Part shown: positions 1 to 7,122 of the stretch, piece by piece | Position numbering within the stretch: position 1 is the stretch's first letter | Layout: each line of letters starts with the position of its first letter | NCBI RefSeq assembly: GCF_900546705.1 | Contig: NZ_URDP01000034.1 | Coordinates: 1-21,170 of the forward strand | DNA from: an uncultured Oscillibacter sp. | GTDB taxonomy: Bacteria > Bacillota > Clostridia > Oscillospirales > Oscillospiraceae | DNA length: 21,170 bases | Reading direction: 5' to 3' | Translations under genes and position numbers: made by a program | The notes under the pieces: generated by a model | Databases searched by the model: none | What the model saw: the letters and a program-made list of their open reading frames with translations, nothing else | Told to the model about the DNA's origin: nothing

Positions 1-180
1 CCCATGACCGCCGAGCACTTCATCCAGTGGGTGGTGGTGGAGACGGAGCGGGACGCCCTGATCCACTGGTTCCATCCCGGTGAGGAGCCCCGGGCGGTGT
101 TCGCCCTGGCGGAGGGCCAGCAGGCCAAGGCAGTGTACGCCTACTGCAACCTCCACGGTCTGTGGAAAGCGGAAGTCTGA
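1..180 (+). CDS. Desulfoferrodoxin / superoxide reductase family protein, C-terminal fragment
   Basis: The reading frame enters from the left edge and ends at TGA 178-180, giving the last 59 residues. Seen: a His followed by FIQW near the start, a PGEEP turn, and the ending YCNLHGLWK. In desulfoferrodoxins and neelaredoxins the Cys and His of the CNLHGLW motif and the upstream His are ligands of the non-heme iron (center II), which reduces superoxide to hydrogen peroxide in the cytoplasm of anaerobes. The other two His ligands, and any N-terminal rubredoxin-like center I, would lie outside the window, so desulfoferrodoxin and neelaredoxin types cannot be told apart. The gene ends at a strong hairpin shared with the convergent spoVAC gene. 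The family call is confident because the terminal motif is distinctive; length and start are unknown. Confidence 0.85.
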   Translation, partial: PMTAEHFIQWVVVETERDALIHWFHPGEEPRAVFALAEGQQAKAVYAYCNLHGLWKAEV

Positions 181-190
181 GTTGCCAGTC

Positions 191-229
191 AAACAGGCGG
201 CGCGGGGAATTCCCCGCGCCGCCGTTTGT
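191..229. terminator. Bidirectional intrinsic terminator between superoxide reductase gene and spoVAC
   Basis: GGCGGCGCGGGGAA faces TTCCCCGCGCCGCC with no loop bases in the duplex palindrome, flanked by AAAC on the left and GTTTGTTT on the right. It lies 10 bases after the stop of the + gene and just after the stop of the - strand spoVAC, so it can serve both; the T-tracts are short and interrupted on both sides. Confidence 0.85.
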
Positions 230-676
230 TTATGATCCGCCGAAGAGCATGAGCAGCGTCCCGTACACCACACCGGCGCCGGTGCCGAACACGATCACCG
301 GACCGGCCACCTGGAACATGCGGGAGGCCATACCGGTGACATAGCCCTCGCTTTTGAAGTCGATGGCCGGTGCCGCCACGGCGTTGGCAAAGCCGGTGAT
401 GGGCACCAGCGTCCCCGCGCCGCCGAAGCGGGCCAGCTTCTGATACAGGTTCAGCCCGGTAAAGAGGGCCGACAAAAATACCAGCGTACAGGACGTGGCC
501 GTGCCGGCATCCTCCCGGCTCAGGCCGCCGGACGCCATCCACGCCGTCTGGATGGCCTGCCCGATTACACAAATCCCGCCGCCCACCAAAAAGGCCAGGG
601 CCGTGTCCCGGACGATGGGGGACTTGGCCGCCTTTTTCTTCACATAAGCCTGGTACTCCTGAGGGGATAGATCCAT
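230..676 (-). CDS. spoVAC: Stage V sporulation protein AC (SpoVAC)
   Basis: A 148-residue membrane protein. Family: SpoVAC is part of the SpoVA channel in the spore inner membrane that takes up dipicolinic acid during spore formation and releases it on germination. Seen: LVGGGICVIGQ near residue 25, then LSALFTGLNLYQKLARFGGAG and VPITGFANAVAAPAI, followed by DFKSEG and MFQVAGPVIVFG, in the same order as Bacillus SpoVAC; four hydrophobic segments. The frame is open for 20 more codons upstream, but ATG at 676 is preferred: AAGGAG lies 12 bases before it and the protein then has the usual family length. The gene stands alone; spoVAD and spoVAE, its normal partners, are not adjacent. A CATACTT on the - strand at 727-733 resembles the -10 of forespore sigma-G/F promoters, but no matching -35 is visible, so that is only a hint. 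Confidence 0.92.
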   Translation of the reverse strand: MDLSPQEYQAYVKKKAAKSPIVRDTALAFLVGGGICVIGQAIQTAWMASGGLSREDAGTATSCTLVFLSALFTGLNLYQKLARFGGAGTLVPITGFANAVAAPAIDFKSEGYVTGMASRMFQVAGPVIVFGTGAGVVYGTLLMLFGGS

Positions 677-739
677 AACCGCTTCACACTCCTTCATCTG
701 TCTGCTATGATTTCCCGGCACCGGCAAAGTATGCACAGC

Positions 740-771
740 AAAAAAGGAACGCCCACAGGCGTTCCTTTTTT
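740..771. terminator. Intrinsic terminator after the CmpB-like gene
   Basis: Perfect 14-base arms AAAAAAGGAACGCC and GGCGTTCCTTTTTT around a CACA loop. It lies 8 bases beyond the stop of the - strand gene ending at 779 and gives a T6 run on either strand. It separates that operon from spoVAC. Confidence 0.93.
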
Positions 772-778
772 GTTCGAT

Positions 779-1813
779 TCAGCGCTCCAGCAGACGGCGC
801 AGCGTCTCCAGCATCTCGCCGCCCCGCTCCTGCCGTGCCTTGGCGGTGGGGTTGCCCTCCAGAATACGCAGCGAGCGGCGGTATACCTTCTCGCCCCGGC
901 TGCGGATGGATGCCTCCCAGCGGTGCAGGCGGGAAATGCTCTCGTCCAGCTCCGCCCGGCGGGTATCCCGGACTGCATCGCTTTCGCCGGCGCTCTCCAG
1001 GTTTTTGCGGGCCGTCTCCAGAACCTCCGCAATGTTGGCCAGGGCCTGGAGCTTGGCCTCCGTCCGGCGATGAATCCGCTCCTGGGCGGCCTCCCGGCGG
1101 CGCAGCTTGCGGGCCCGGTGGGCCTGACGCTGCTCGGCCAGCTCCGACTCGATGCGGTTTTCCAGCTCCAGCTTTTCCACCTCGGTGCGCTCCCGGAAGC
1201 GGCGCAGATCATCCCCGGCAAAGGCCGCGGCCACCTCCGCCCGGCGAGCCAGCCGCCGCAGCTCCTCGTTCTCCTCGGTCAGGCGGGTAAGCATCTCCCG
1301 CAGATCCAGCGCCTCCTGGACGGAGCGCACCACGTCCACCGTAAAGGCCACGGTCAGCGCCAGCGCCGCCGGGTCTACCAGGAAGGAGGGCACATCCGCC
1401 AGCAGACGGGCCACCGGGGGATGGATAAAACGTACCAGCAGCACAGAGAAAAAGCCCCAGGCAACGGAACTGGACAGGCAGATATAGCCGTTGAGATTGA
1501 ACTTATGATGGGTGTAGTCCCAATAGCGCACGCCGAACAGCCGCTCCATGACGGCGCCGGTGACATACTCCAGCGCCGTGGCTGCCGCAAGGCCCAGCAG
1601 GTAGACCAGCCACAGATGGTTTGCCGCCGGCAGCGTTACAAACAAAATCAAAATGGCGCCGGAGCCATAAATGGGCAGCAGAGGGCCGTGGAGAAACCCC
1701 CGGTTGACCCACCTGCGCTGGCACAAGGAGACATAGCAGCTCTCCCATACCCAGCCGCAGAAGCAGTAGAAAAAGAACAGCAAAACCCACTGTCCCGTGG
1801 TGTAAATATGCAT
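779..1813 (-). CDS. CmpB-like putative ABC transporter permease (PF06541 type) with C-terminal coiled coil
   Basis: 344 residues. Seen: an N-terminal membrane domain with about five hydrophobic segments (roughly 9-27, 46-62, 66-90, 109-131, 146-165) carrying the family motifs GWVWE (20-24), NRGFLHGPLLPIYG (37-50) and HHKFNLNGYICL (102-113). These recall the family annotated as 'putative ABC transporter permease' (PF06541). From about residue 166 to the end the chain is highly charged, rich in Arg, Glu, Leu and Ala with heptad-like spacing, and should form a long cytoplasmic coiled coil. The family's transport role is an annotation rather than a proven function, and no ABC ATPase lies nearby. 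ATG at 1813 is preceded by GAGG five bases away. It starts 21 bases after the CorC-like gene and has no promoter of its own, so the two are probably one transcript. Confidence 0.8.
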   Translation of the reverse strand: MHIYTTGQWVLLFFFYCFCGWVWESCYVSLCQRRWVNRGFLHGPLLPIYGSGAILILFVTLPAANHLWLVYLLGLAAATALEYVTGAVMERLFGVRYWDYTHHKFNLNGYICLSSSVAWGFFSVLLVRFIHPPVARLLADVPSFLVDPAALALTVAFTVDVVRSVQEALDLREMLTRLTEENEELRRLARRAEVAAAFAGDDLRRFRERTEVEKLELENRIESELAEQRQAHRARKLRRREAAQERIHRRTEAKLQALANIAEVLETARKNLESAGESDAVRDTRRAELDESISRLHRWEASIRSRGEKVYRRSLRILEGNPTAKARQERGGEMLETLRRLLER

Positions 1814-1834
1814 GAATTCCTCGTTTCCAGATGA

Positions 1835-3094
1835 TTACTCCGCCGCGCCCTGCTTTTCATCCAGCACGCTGACCCGGATCTCCAGCACCCGGCGCCGGTC
1901 CGCCCGGGTGACCGTCACATCCAGGCCGTCCGCCTGGAAGTGGTCGCCGGTCTTGGGCAGGCGGCCCAGCTGCTCGATGACCCAGCCGGAGACGGTACTG
2001 GCGTCGCAGTCTCCCCGGATGGAGAACAGGTCGTAAAGGTCGCTCAGATCCGCGGAGCAGGCGATCAGGTAGCTGCCGTCGGACTGCTTGCGGATCTGCT
2101 CGACCACCTCGTCGTGCTCATCCCAGATCTCGCCCACCAGCTCCTCGATGATATCCTCCATGGTGACGATGCCCTCGGTGCCGCCGTATTCGTCCACCAC
2201 CACCGCCATGTGGGATTTTTCCAGCTGCAGTGTCCTGAGAAGCTGGTCCACCCGGGTGTTGGGGGTGGTGTAGTGAATGGGGCCGATACACCCGGCCAGG
2301 TCTGTCTGACCCCGGTAGCGGGCAGCATAAAAATCCTTTTCATGGACCACGCCCATAATGTCGTCCAGATTGTTCTGATACACCGGCAGGCGGGAGTAGC
2401 CGCTCTCGGCGAACACGGCCCCCACCTCATCCATGGTGGCGTCCCGGGCCACAGCGGCAATCTCCACCCGAGGCGTGAGGATATCGCCCACCTCCAGGTC
2501 TCCGAACTCGATGGCCGAGCGGATCAGCTCGCTCTCGTGCTCATCCAGTCCGCCCTCGTTCTCTGCCTCGGACACCATGGTAATGAGTTCCTCTTCCGTG
2601 ATGCCCGGGTCCTCCGCGGTGCGGATGATGCGGCTGAGCAGCCGCTTCCACTGGGAGAAGAGGAAGTTCAGCGGCGTCAGCACAGCCAGCAGCAGCCGCA
2701 GCAGCGGCGCAGAGGCCATGGCAAACGCCTCCGGGTTCTCCTTGGCGATGGACTTGGGGGAGATCTCACCGAAAATCAGCACCGTTACTGTCAGCACCAC
2801 GGTGGACACCGTGGGACCGTAGCCCTGGCCCACCAGATCGGTGAAGAGCACCGTGCCCACAGTGGTGGCGGTGATATTGACGATGTTGTTGCCGATGAGG
2901 ATGGTGGAGAGCAGCCGGTCATAGTCCTCCGCCAGCCGCAGCGTCAGCGCCGCCCGGCTGTCCCCGTTGTCCGCCCGGCTTTTGAGGCGGATCTTGTTGA
3001 GGCTGGAAAAGGCGGTCTCGGTGGCAGAAAAATAGGCTGACATGGCAATCAGCAGCACAATGGCGATTATTTGGGCAATACTGGAACTGTCCAT
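1835..3094 (-). CDS. HlyC/CorC family membrane protein (DUF21-CBS-CBS-CorC_HlyC)
   Basis: About 419 residues. Seen: an N-terminal DUF21/CNNM membrane domain with YFSATETAFSSLNKIRLKS early in the protein and several hydrophobic segments, including one ending in FGEISPKSIAKENPE; then two CBS domains in the middle (TPRVEIAAV and, later, HMAVVVDEYGGTEGIVTMEDIIEE) and a C-terminal transporter-associated domain. Family members are labelled hemolysin-like, but the best-supported role is divalent cation (Mg2+ or Co2+) efflux or homeostasis, with CBS domains sensing nucleotides. The start is uncertain: GAGGAG is 14 bases before ATG 3094, only 2 before ATG 3106, and overlaps GTG 3109; 3094 gives the natural N-terminus MDSSSIAQ. 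It is the first gene of a two-gene operon and follows a long leader with a terminator hairpin. Confidence 0.9.
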   Translation of the reverse strand: MDSSSIAQIIAIVLLIAMSAYFSATETAFSSLNKIRLKSRADNGDSRAALTLRLAEDYDRLLSTILIGNNIVNITATTVGTVLFTDLVGQGYGPTVSTVVLTVTVLIFGEISPKSIAKENPEAFAMASAPLLRLLLAVLTPLNFLFSQWKRLLSRIIRTAEDPGITEEELITMVSEAENEGGLDEHESELIRSAIEFGDLEVGDILTPRVEIAAVARDATMDEVGAVFAESGYSRLPVYQNNLDDIMGVVHEKDFYAARYRGQTDLAGCIGPIHYTTPNTRVDQLLRTLQLEKSHMAVVVDEYGGTEGIVTMEDIIEELVGEIWDEHDEVVEQIRKQSDGSYLIACSADLSDLYDLFSIRGDCDASTVSGWVIEQLGRLPKTGDHFQADGLDVTVTRADRRRVLEIRVSVLDEKQGAAE

Positions 3095-3159
3095 GGGGGA
3101 AATCATCACTCCTCAATCATATACAGGTTACATTCAGGTTTCTTTCCGGCGGAAGCGCG

Positions 3160-3200
3160 AAAAAGGGCAGCCTCACCCCTTGGCGGAGTCAGACTGTCCC
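3160..3200 (-). terminator. Candidate transcription attenuator in the leader of the CorC-like gene
   Basis: On the - strand GGGACAGTCTGACTC can pair, with one bulge and some G-U pairs, with the downstream GGGGTGAGGCTGCCC, followed directly by T5. It lies between the predicted promoter (3288-3315) and the start codon, so it could stop transcription before the gene. No known riboswitch class is recognised in the ~80 bases upstream, although small hairpins such as GGCCGCTTGGCC and CGTGAAATTTCGTG are there. Confidence 0.6.
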
Positions 3201-3287
3201 TGCAATTCGATATATGTATGGGCGGGCAACGGAGGTTCGTCCACGAAATTTCACGATTCCTTCCCTGGCCAAGCGGCCGATCATTAT

Positions 3288-3315
3288 GTTATAGCATACC
3301 ATAGCTTTTGCAAAA
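3288..3315 (-). promoter_or_regulatory. Promoter of the CorC-like operon
   Basis: On the - strand TTTTGC, 16 bases, then TATAAC with an extended -10 TGC immediately before it. Transcription would begin near 3281, giving a leader of about 175-185 bases. The -35 box is weak; the extended -10 supports the call. Confidence 0.55.
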
Positions 3316-3333
3316 ATGCAACGGGGCATTTGC

Positions 3334-3367
3334 AAAAAGGGGAGCCGGCGCTCTTGCGCCGGCTCCC
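3334..3367 (-). terminator. Intrinsic terminator after the SLH phosphodiester glycosidase gene
   Basis: Perfect 12-base arms GGGAGCCGGCGC (3340-3351) and GCGCCGGCTCCC (3356-3367) around a 4-base loop, with a T5 run on the - strand. It begins 7 bases after the stop codon at 3375. Confidence 0.93.
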
Positions 3368-3374
3368 GGAGCTA

Positions 3375-6300
3375 TTACATGAGGTTATAGAGGATCTTGG
3401 CCATCTGGCCCCGGGTGATGTTGGCGGAGGGGCGGAACGAGCCGTCCGTATAGCCGCCGATGATGCCCTGGGCCGCCATGGTCTGGATGTAGTAGGCGGC
3501 GTAGCCGGGGATGGAGCCTGCGTCCGTGAACGACAGATCCACGGTGGCATAGCCCTTTTCCTGGGTACGGCCGATCATGGTGGCCGCCTGGGCCCGGGTC
3601 AGGCTGGCGCCGGGATTGAAGTACAGCTTCCCGTCGGCGCCGGTGGTGCCGTTGATGATACCCTCGCTGTACAGTGCCCGTACGGCGGGAACGGCGTAAT
3701 CCGGGATGGATGCCAAATCCGCAAAGGGCATGGCCCCATCGGCGTAGTCGCTCTCATTGAGGCCCAGGTACCGGTAGAGCATCACGGCAAACTGCGCCCG
3801 GGAGATGTTCTGGTTGGGCCGGAAAGAGCCGTCGGCATAGCCGGTGGTGATGCCGGCGTTATAGAGGTAATCCACATAGGTGGCACCCCAGTAGCCGTCG
3901 ATGTCGGTGAACTTGTGGCCCACGCCGTAGGCCGCCACATCCACGGAGGCCCGGCCGATGTGGCCGGAGGCGTCCCGTGCCGTGATGGTCACCCGCATGG
4001 CCTCGTGGCTCTCGCCGGGGCCGGGCAGGGCCAGGGTGACCTTGCCGGTGGAGGCGTTATAGGTAAAGTCCATGGGCGTACCGTTGTAGGAGACGGTCAC
4101 GGAGGACTTGGGCAGATAGCCGTCGGTGGCATCCTTGACCGTGGCGGTCACCTGCCAGCCGGTGGAGTCCAGCGCGGCGGTGACCGTGGGCACGTCGCTG
4201 TCCACCATGCCGGCATAGGAGGCCACCATCTGATCGATATAGATGGTACCGGTGCTGTTGGGATAGGTAATGGTCTGCCAGCCCATCTCATCGGTGCTGT
4301 ACTGAGGAACGCCGGTCAGCCGCAGACCCGTCACCGTCACGGCGCCGGTAGGCAGCTGGACGGAGATCTGGCGCCAGCCGGTGAAGTCCAGCACCGCCGC
4401 CGGAGTCTCCACTTCCTCGCCGCCGTTGGAGGTAAGGACGGAGAGGGTATTGCCGGAGCCGTCACCATAGACCCAGAAGTTCAGAGTGGAGTAGGCACTG
4501 GAGAAGGTCTTGTAGGCCGCCAGGGTGGCGGTGCCGTCGCTCTGGAGGGTGTAGTCGATCCGGCCGGAGCCGCGGCCCATGCGGACGTGGTCGGCGTCGG
4601 TGGCCTGGGTCATGGACATGCCGCTGCCGGTATCGGTGAACTTGGTATAGAGGTCGGACGCCTCAAAGTCCTCCAGGGTGGACAGGGCGATCTTGCTGAC
4701 CGTCACCTGTACCGCGGCAGTCTTGCCGCCGGCGGAGACGGTGATGGTGCCGGTGCCCGGCGTGGTGGCCGTAAAGACACCGGTGGAGCTGATGGTGCCG
4801 ATATCACCGCTGACAGACCAGGTGAAGGCCTCCGGGTCCGCCTTGAGGGGCAGGTGCCGGTACACGGCGGAGGCGGTGAGGGTGGCAGAGGAACCGGGCG
4901 CCACGCTGACGGACGAGACGGCGCTGCCGCCGTTTTTCACCGTGATGGAGTCAGGCGTCTCAATGGCATGGACCGTGGTGGAGCCGCTCTTGCCCCGGTG
5001 CTCGGCGGTGACCGTGATATCGCAGGCGTATTTGGGGGTGGTCAGCACATTGCCGTCCAGCACTCCGTCATCGGCGGAGAGTTCAAAGCTCTGGTCCGCC
5101 ATGGGGATGTAGTTGGTATCCACAGCGGAGGCGGAGATGTTAGCCTTGCTGCCGGCGAGCACATACTGATTGTCCGCCTGGACATAGAAGTGGTCCAGCT
5201 CGTCGGAGGGCTCGCTGGTGGCCACCAGGAAGATCTGGTTGCTGACGGAGCGCTCGCTGCCGCCGGAGGGGCTGTTGACCGTCTTTGCAGCGGTGGAGTC
5301 CGGCTCGGTGACCGTCATGGTGGTGGAGCCGCCGCCGTCCAGGCACAGCGCCGTCACGCAGCCCAGCTCAATGAGCCGCTGGGCCACCTGGGTCATGGTG
5401 GCGCCGATGGAGTAGCCGCTCTGGCGGCCGTCGATGGTGTAGAACACCAGCGTGCCGTCGGCCTTCTGGCCCACGGCGGTGCGGGGCTCGGCGCCGGCGG
5501 GCAGGCCGGACACCACGGCGCCGTTTTCCACCAGGGAATAGAGGGCACCCAGGGCATACTGCACGTCGTTCCACGCCTCGCTGGAGGCGGTGGCGGTCAG
5601 GGTGATGGTGGAGCCCACGGGGATTCTCCGCAGGGCGTCCACATAGTAGCTGTTGGACTGGGCGTTGGCGGAGAGCACCACCTGATTTTCCCCGATGGGC
5701 GTGGCAGCGGAAGTCTCCCGCACCTCGTCCACCGTGACCACCAGCGGCTCATTGAGCCCCAACGTGCCCTGCTGGATGGTGCACAGCACGTCCACGCCGG
5801 CCTCCGTGGTGCCGGTGGTGTGCTTGGCGTTGAAATCATAGGTATAGAGATAGATGCCGCCGGTAGACACACGGGCCTTGTTGACGCCGGCCAGCTGGCG
5901 GACCACTTCCGTGGAGTAGCCGGAGTCATCCACCACCGCATAGCCCAGATCCGCGGAGACCTTGATGGCGGGCTTGCCCATGACGGCGGTGCCGTCAGAG
6001 CGGAAGCCGATGGCATAGTAGCCGCCGTCGCTGCTGCGGATCTGGCCCCCGGTCATCACCAGGCCGATGGGAAGGCCGGTGCCGAAGTTGAAGAAGTCGC
6101 CGTTCATGCCGGCCACCACCCGGTAGCCCTGGCTCTCCAGGGTCTTGGCGGCGGTAGAGATGGTGTTGCAGGCGGTGAGCACGCTGCCGTATGTAACCAC
6201 CGGTGTGACGGACTCGTTGGGTGTGTAGGTAATCAGGTTTTCTGTCCGCAGATCGGAGTAGCTGCTGCTCCAGAATACATTGGTGGACAGCTGCGTTTGC

Positions 6301-6431
6301 TCATTGAGCAGCGTGTCCTGAAAGAGAAGATCCTCTCCCAGGGCCTCCGACGCGGCGGCGCTGAGTCCCATGGAACAGGCCAGGGCCGCTGCAAGGCACA
6401 TGGACAGAGTACGGCGCAGGATTTTTTTCAT
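3375..6431 (-). CDS. Secreted phosphodiester glycosidase (NAGPA-type) with Ig-like region and three SLH repeats
   Basis: 1018 residues. Seen: a signal peptide (1-27, KK then a hydrophobic core ending near SAAA); a phosphodiester glycosidase/DUF2233 domain at about 85-405 with GMNGDFFN (108-115), DGRQSGYSIGATM (334-346) and CLDGGGSTTM (363-372), motifs shared with the 'uncovering enzyme' that removes N-acetylglucosamine from a phosphodiester; a bacterial Ig-like stretch at about 493-580; a possible beta-sandwich carbohydrate-binding region at 584-740; another beta-rich segment at 745-835; and three SLH repeats (840-885, 903-955, 967-1015), each with GxxxGxxDGxFxPxxxxTRxQ-like endings. SLH repeats normally bind pyruvylated cell-wall polysaccharide, so the protein should sit on the cell surface. 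GGAGG lies 6-7 bases before ATG 6431. It is monocistronic, with its own promoter and terminator. The substrate is unknown. Confidence 0.9.
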   Translation of the reverse strand: MKKILRRTLSMCLAAALACSMGLSAAASEALGEDLLFQDTLLNEQTQLSTNVFWSSSYSDLRTENLITYTPNESVTPVVTYGSVLTACNTISTAAKTLESQGYRVVAGMNGDFFNFGTGLPIGLVMTGGQIRSSDGGYYAIGFRSDGTAVMGKPAIKVSADLGYAVVDDSGYSTEVVRQLAGVNKARVSTGGIYLYTYDFNAKHTTGTTEAGVDVLCTIQQGTLGLNEPLVVTVDEVRETSAATPIGENQVVLSANAQSNSYYVDALRRIPVGSTITLTATASSEAWNDVQYALGALYSLVENGAVVSGLPAGAEPRTAVGQKADGTLVFYTIDGRQSGYSIGATMTQVAQRLIELGCVTALCLDGGGSTTMTVTEPDSTAAKTVNSPSGGSERSVSNQIFLVATSEPSDELDHFYVQADNQYVLAGSKANISASAVDTNYIPMADQSFELSADDGVLDGNVLTTPKYACDITVTAEHRGKSGSTTVHAIETPDSITVKNGGSAVSSVSVAPGSSATLTASAVYRHLPLKADPEAFTWSVSGDIGTISSTGVFTATTPGTGTITVSAGGKTAAVQVTVSKIALSTLEDFEASDLYTKFTDTGSGMSMTQATDADHVRMGRGSGRIDYTLQSDGTATLAAYKTFSSAYSTLNFWVYGDGSGNTLSVLTSNGGEEVETPAAVLDFTGWRQISVQLPTGAVTVTGLRLTGVPQYSTDEMGWQTITYPNSTGTIYIDQMVASYAGMVDSDVPTVTAALDSTGWQVTATVKDATDGYLPKSSVTVSYNGTPMDFTYNASTGKVTLALPGPGESHEAMRVTITARDASGHIGRASVDVAAYGVGHKFTDIDGYWGATYVDYLYNAGITTGYADGSFRPNQNISRAQFAVMLYRYLGLNESDYADGAMPFADLASIPDYAVPAVRALYSEGIINGTTGADGKLYFNPGASLTRAQAATMIGRTQEKGYATVDLSFTDAGSIPGYAAYYIQTMAAQGIIGGYTDGSFRPSANITRGQMAKILYNLM

Positions 6432-6478
6432 GACAAGCCTCCAAGCAGATTCCGTGTATGGTAAACATAATATCTAAC

Positions 6479-6507
6479 AGGATAGCACATCCCGCCGGCA
6501 AAGTAAA
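6479..6507 (-). promoter_or_regulatory. Promoter of the SLH phosphodiester glycosidase gene
   Basis: On the - strand TTTACT, 17 bases, TATCCT, with TGTGC just before the -10. The leader would be about 40 bases. It shares a 223-base divergent region with the zinc-ribbon gene promoter. Confidence 0.55.
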
Positions 6508-6596
6508 CGGAAAAGCGAAAACAATTCCTGCCAGTCCATACCGTTTTTTCTTTCCAGACGGATTCCCGGGAAAAAAGTTCCCCGGAGCGGACACTC

Positions 6597-6625
6597 TTGT
6601 CAAACCGGGCCGTCCATATTACAAT
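6597..6625 (+). promoter_or_regulatory. Promoter of the zinc-ribbon/ferredoxin operon, with an inverted repeat over the -10
   Basis: TTGTCA (6597-6602), 17 bases, TACAAT (6620-6625), a good vegetative-type promoter 30 bases before the start codon. The -10 overlaps an exact inverted repeat GTCCAT (6612-6617) and ATGGAC (6624-6629), which could be an operator or could be chance. Confidence 0.7.
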
Positions 6626-6654
6626 GGACCCATCAAGATCAAGGAGGCGCGTCC

Positions 6655-6867
6655 ATGGAACAGATGCAGTATGTGTGTCCCAAGTGCGGCTGCCAGCACT
6701 ATGAGCACGACCAATTCCAGGCCACCGGCGGCAACTTTGCCAAGCTCTTCGACATTCAGAACAAGCGGTTTATCACCGTCTCGTGCGCCAAGTGCGGCTA
6801 CACGGAACTCTACCGTGCCGCCGGGGACACCGGAATGGACATTCTGGACTTCCTGCTGGGCGGCTGA
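6655..6867 (+). CDS. Small zinc-ribbon protein (PF09855-like)
   Basis: 70 residues. Seen: two Cys pairs, CPKCG (8-12) and CAKCGYTELYR (44-54), the arrangement of a single zinc ribbon, with KLFDIQNKRFITVSC between them. Proteins of this shape are annotated as 'Zn-ribbon nucleic-acid-binding protein'; a binding target has not been shown for the family, so nucleic-acid binding is only a possibility. The start at ATG 6655 is firm: AAGGAGG stands 7 bases before it. The ferredoxin gene follows 16 bases after the stop, and both lie between a good promoter and a strong terminator, so they form a two-gene operon. Its pairing with a ferredoxin hints at, but does not prove, a redox or metal-related role. 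Confidence 0.85.
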   Translation: MEQMQYVCPKCGCQHYEHDQFQATGGNFAKLFDIQNKRFITVSCAKCGYTELYRAAGDTGMDILDFLLGG

Positions 6868-6883
6868 GAGAGGCGGTGCAGAA

Positions 6884-7069
6884 ATGAAGGTACAGGTAGA
6901 CGCCAAACGCTGCATCGGCTGCGGGATGTGCGCGGCGGCAGTGCCGGGGGTCTTTGCCGTGGAAGGCGGCGTATCCGTGGTGCGTGCCCAGCCGGAGGGG
7001 GCCCAGGAGCGCCGGGTCTTCGACGCGGCCAACGGCTGCCCCGTGAATGCCATTTCCATCACCCGGTAA
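6884..7069 (+). CDS. Single-cluster [4Fe-4S] ferredoxin
   Basis: 61 residues, the usual size of monocluster ferredoxins. Seen: C10-IG-C13-GM-C16 and a distant C52 followed by Pro (NGCPVNAI), the four ligands expected for one [4Fe-4S] cluster. The position that is Cys in Thermotoga-type ferredoxins and forms a disulfide there is V20 here, with no second partner Cys, so the disulfide is absent. The protein would carry single electrons in the cytoplasm; the redox partner cannot be told from context. The ATG at 6884 has only a weak AGAGG-like site upstream, overlapping the zinc-ribbon stop, so it may be translated partly by coupling. It is the last gene of the operon. Confidence 0.9.
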   Translation: MKVQVDAKRCIGCGMCAAAVPGVFAVEGGVSVVRAQPEGAQERRVFDAANGCPVNAISITR

Positions 7070-7083
7070 CGCACAGGGCAAGG

Positions 7084-7118
7084 AAAAGCGGAGGAGACTT
7101 TTGTCTCCTCCGCTTTTT
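7084..7118. terminator. Bidirectional terminator between ferredoxin and hemW
   Basis: Perfect 15-base arms AAAAGCGGAGGAGAC and GTCTCCTCCGCTTTT around TTTT, with a T-run on both strands. It lies 14 bases after the ferredoxin stop and a few bases after the convergent hemW stop. Confidence 0.95.
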
Positions 7119-7122
7119 GTGC

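Noticed and set aside
677..736. Upstream extension of spoVAC by 20 codons
   Set aside because: It would run into the promoter region and has no ribosome site; ATG 676 with AAGGAG gives the normal length.
677..740. Forespore sigma-G promoter before spoVAC
   Set aside because: CATACTT at 727-733 and CATAGCA at 701-707 resemble -10 boxes, but neither has a GHATR-type -35 at the right distance, so it is not listed as a feature.
707..1834. A 375-codon + strand open frame opposite the CmpB-like gene
   Set aside because: It is the antisense of the coiled-coil gene and starts inside a terminator region; no recognisable domain.
3301..3333. Inverted repeat GCAAAAATGC / GCATTTGC upstream of the CorC-like promoter
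   Set aside because: The arms differ by two bases, it is AT-rich and lies next to a real terminator, so it may be chance.
3042..6464. A 1140-codon open frame on the + strand opposite the SLH protein gene
   Set aside because: It is the antisense of a convincing multidomain protein, is dominated by Gly, Ala, Val, Asp and His, shows no domain, and arises from GC-rich codon bias.
6540..6590. Possible hairpins in the divergent region between the SLH and zinc-ribbon genes
   Set aside because: Stems are short or bulged and no T-run follows in a sensible place.
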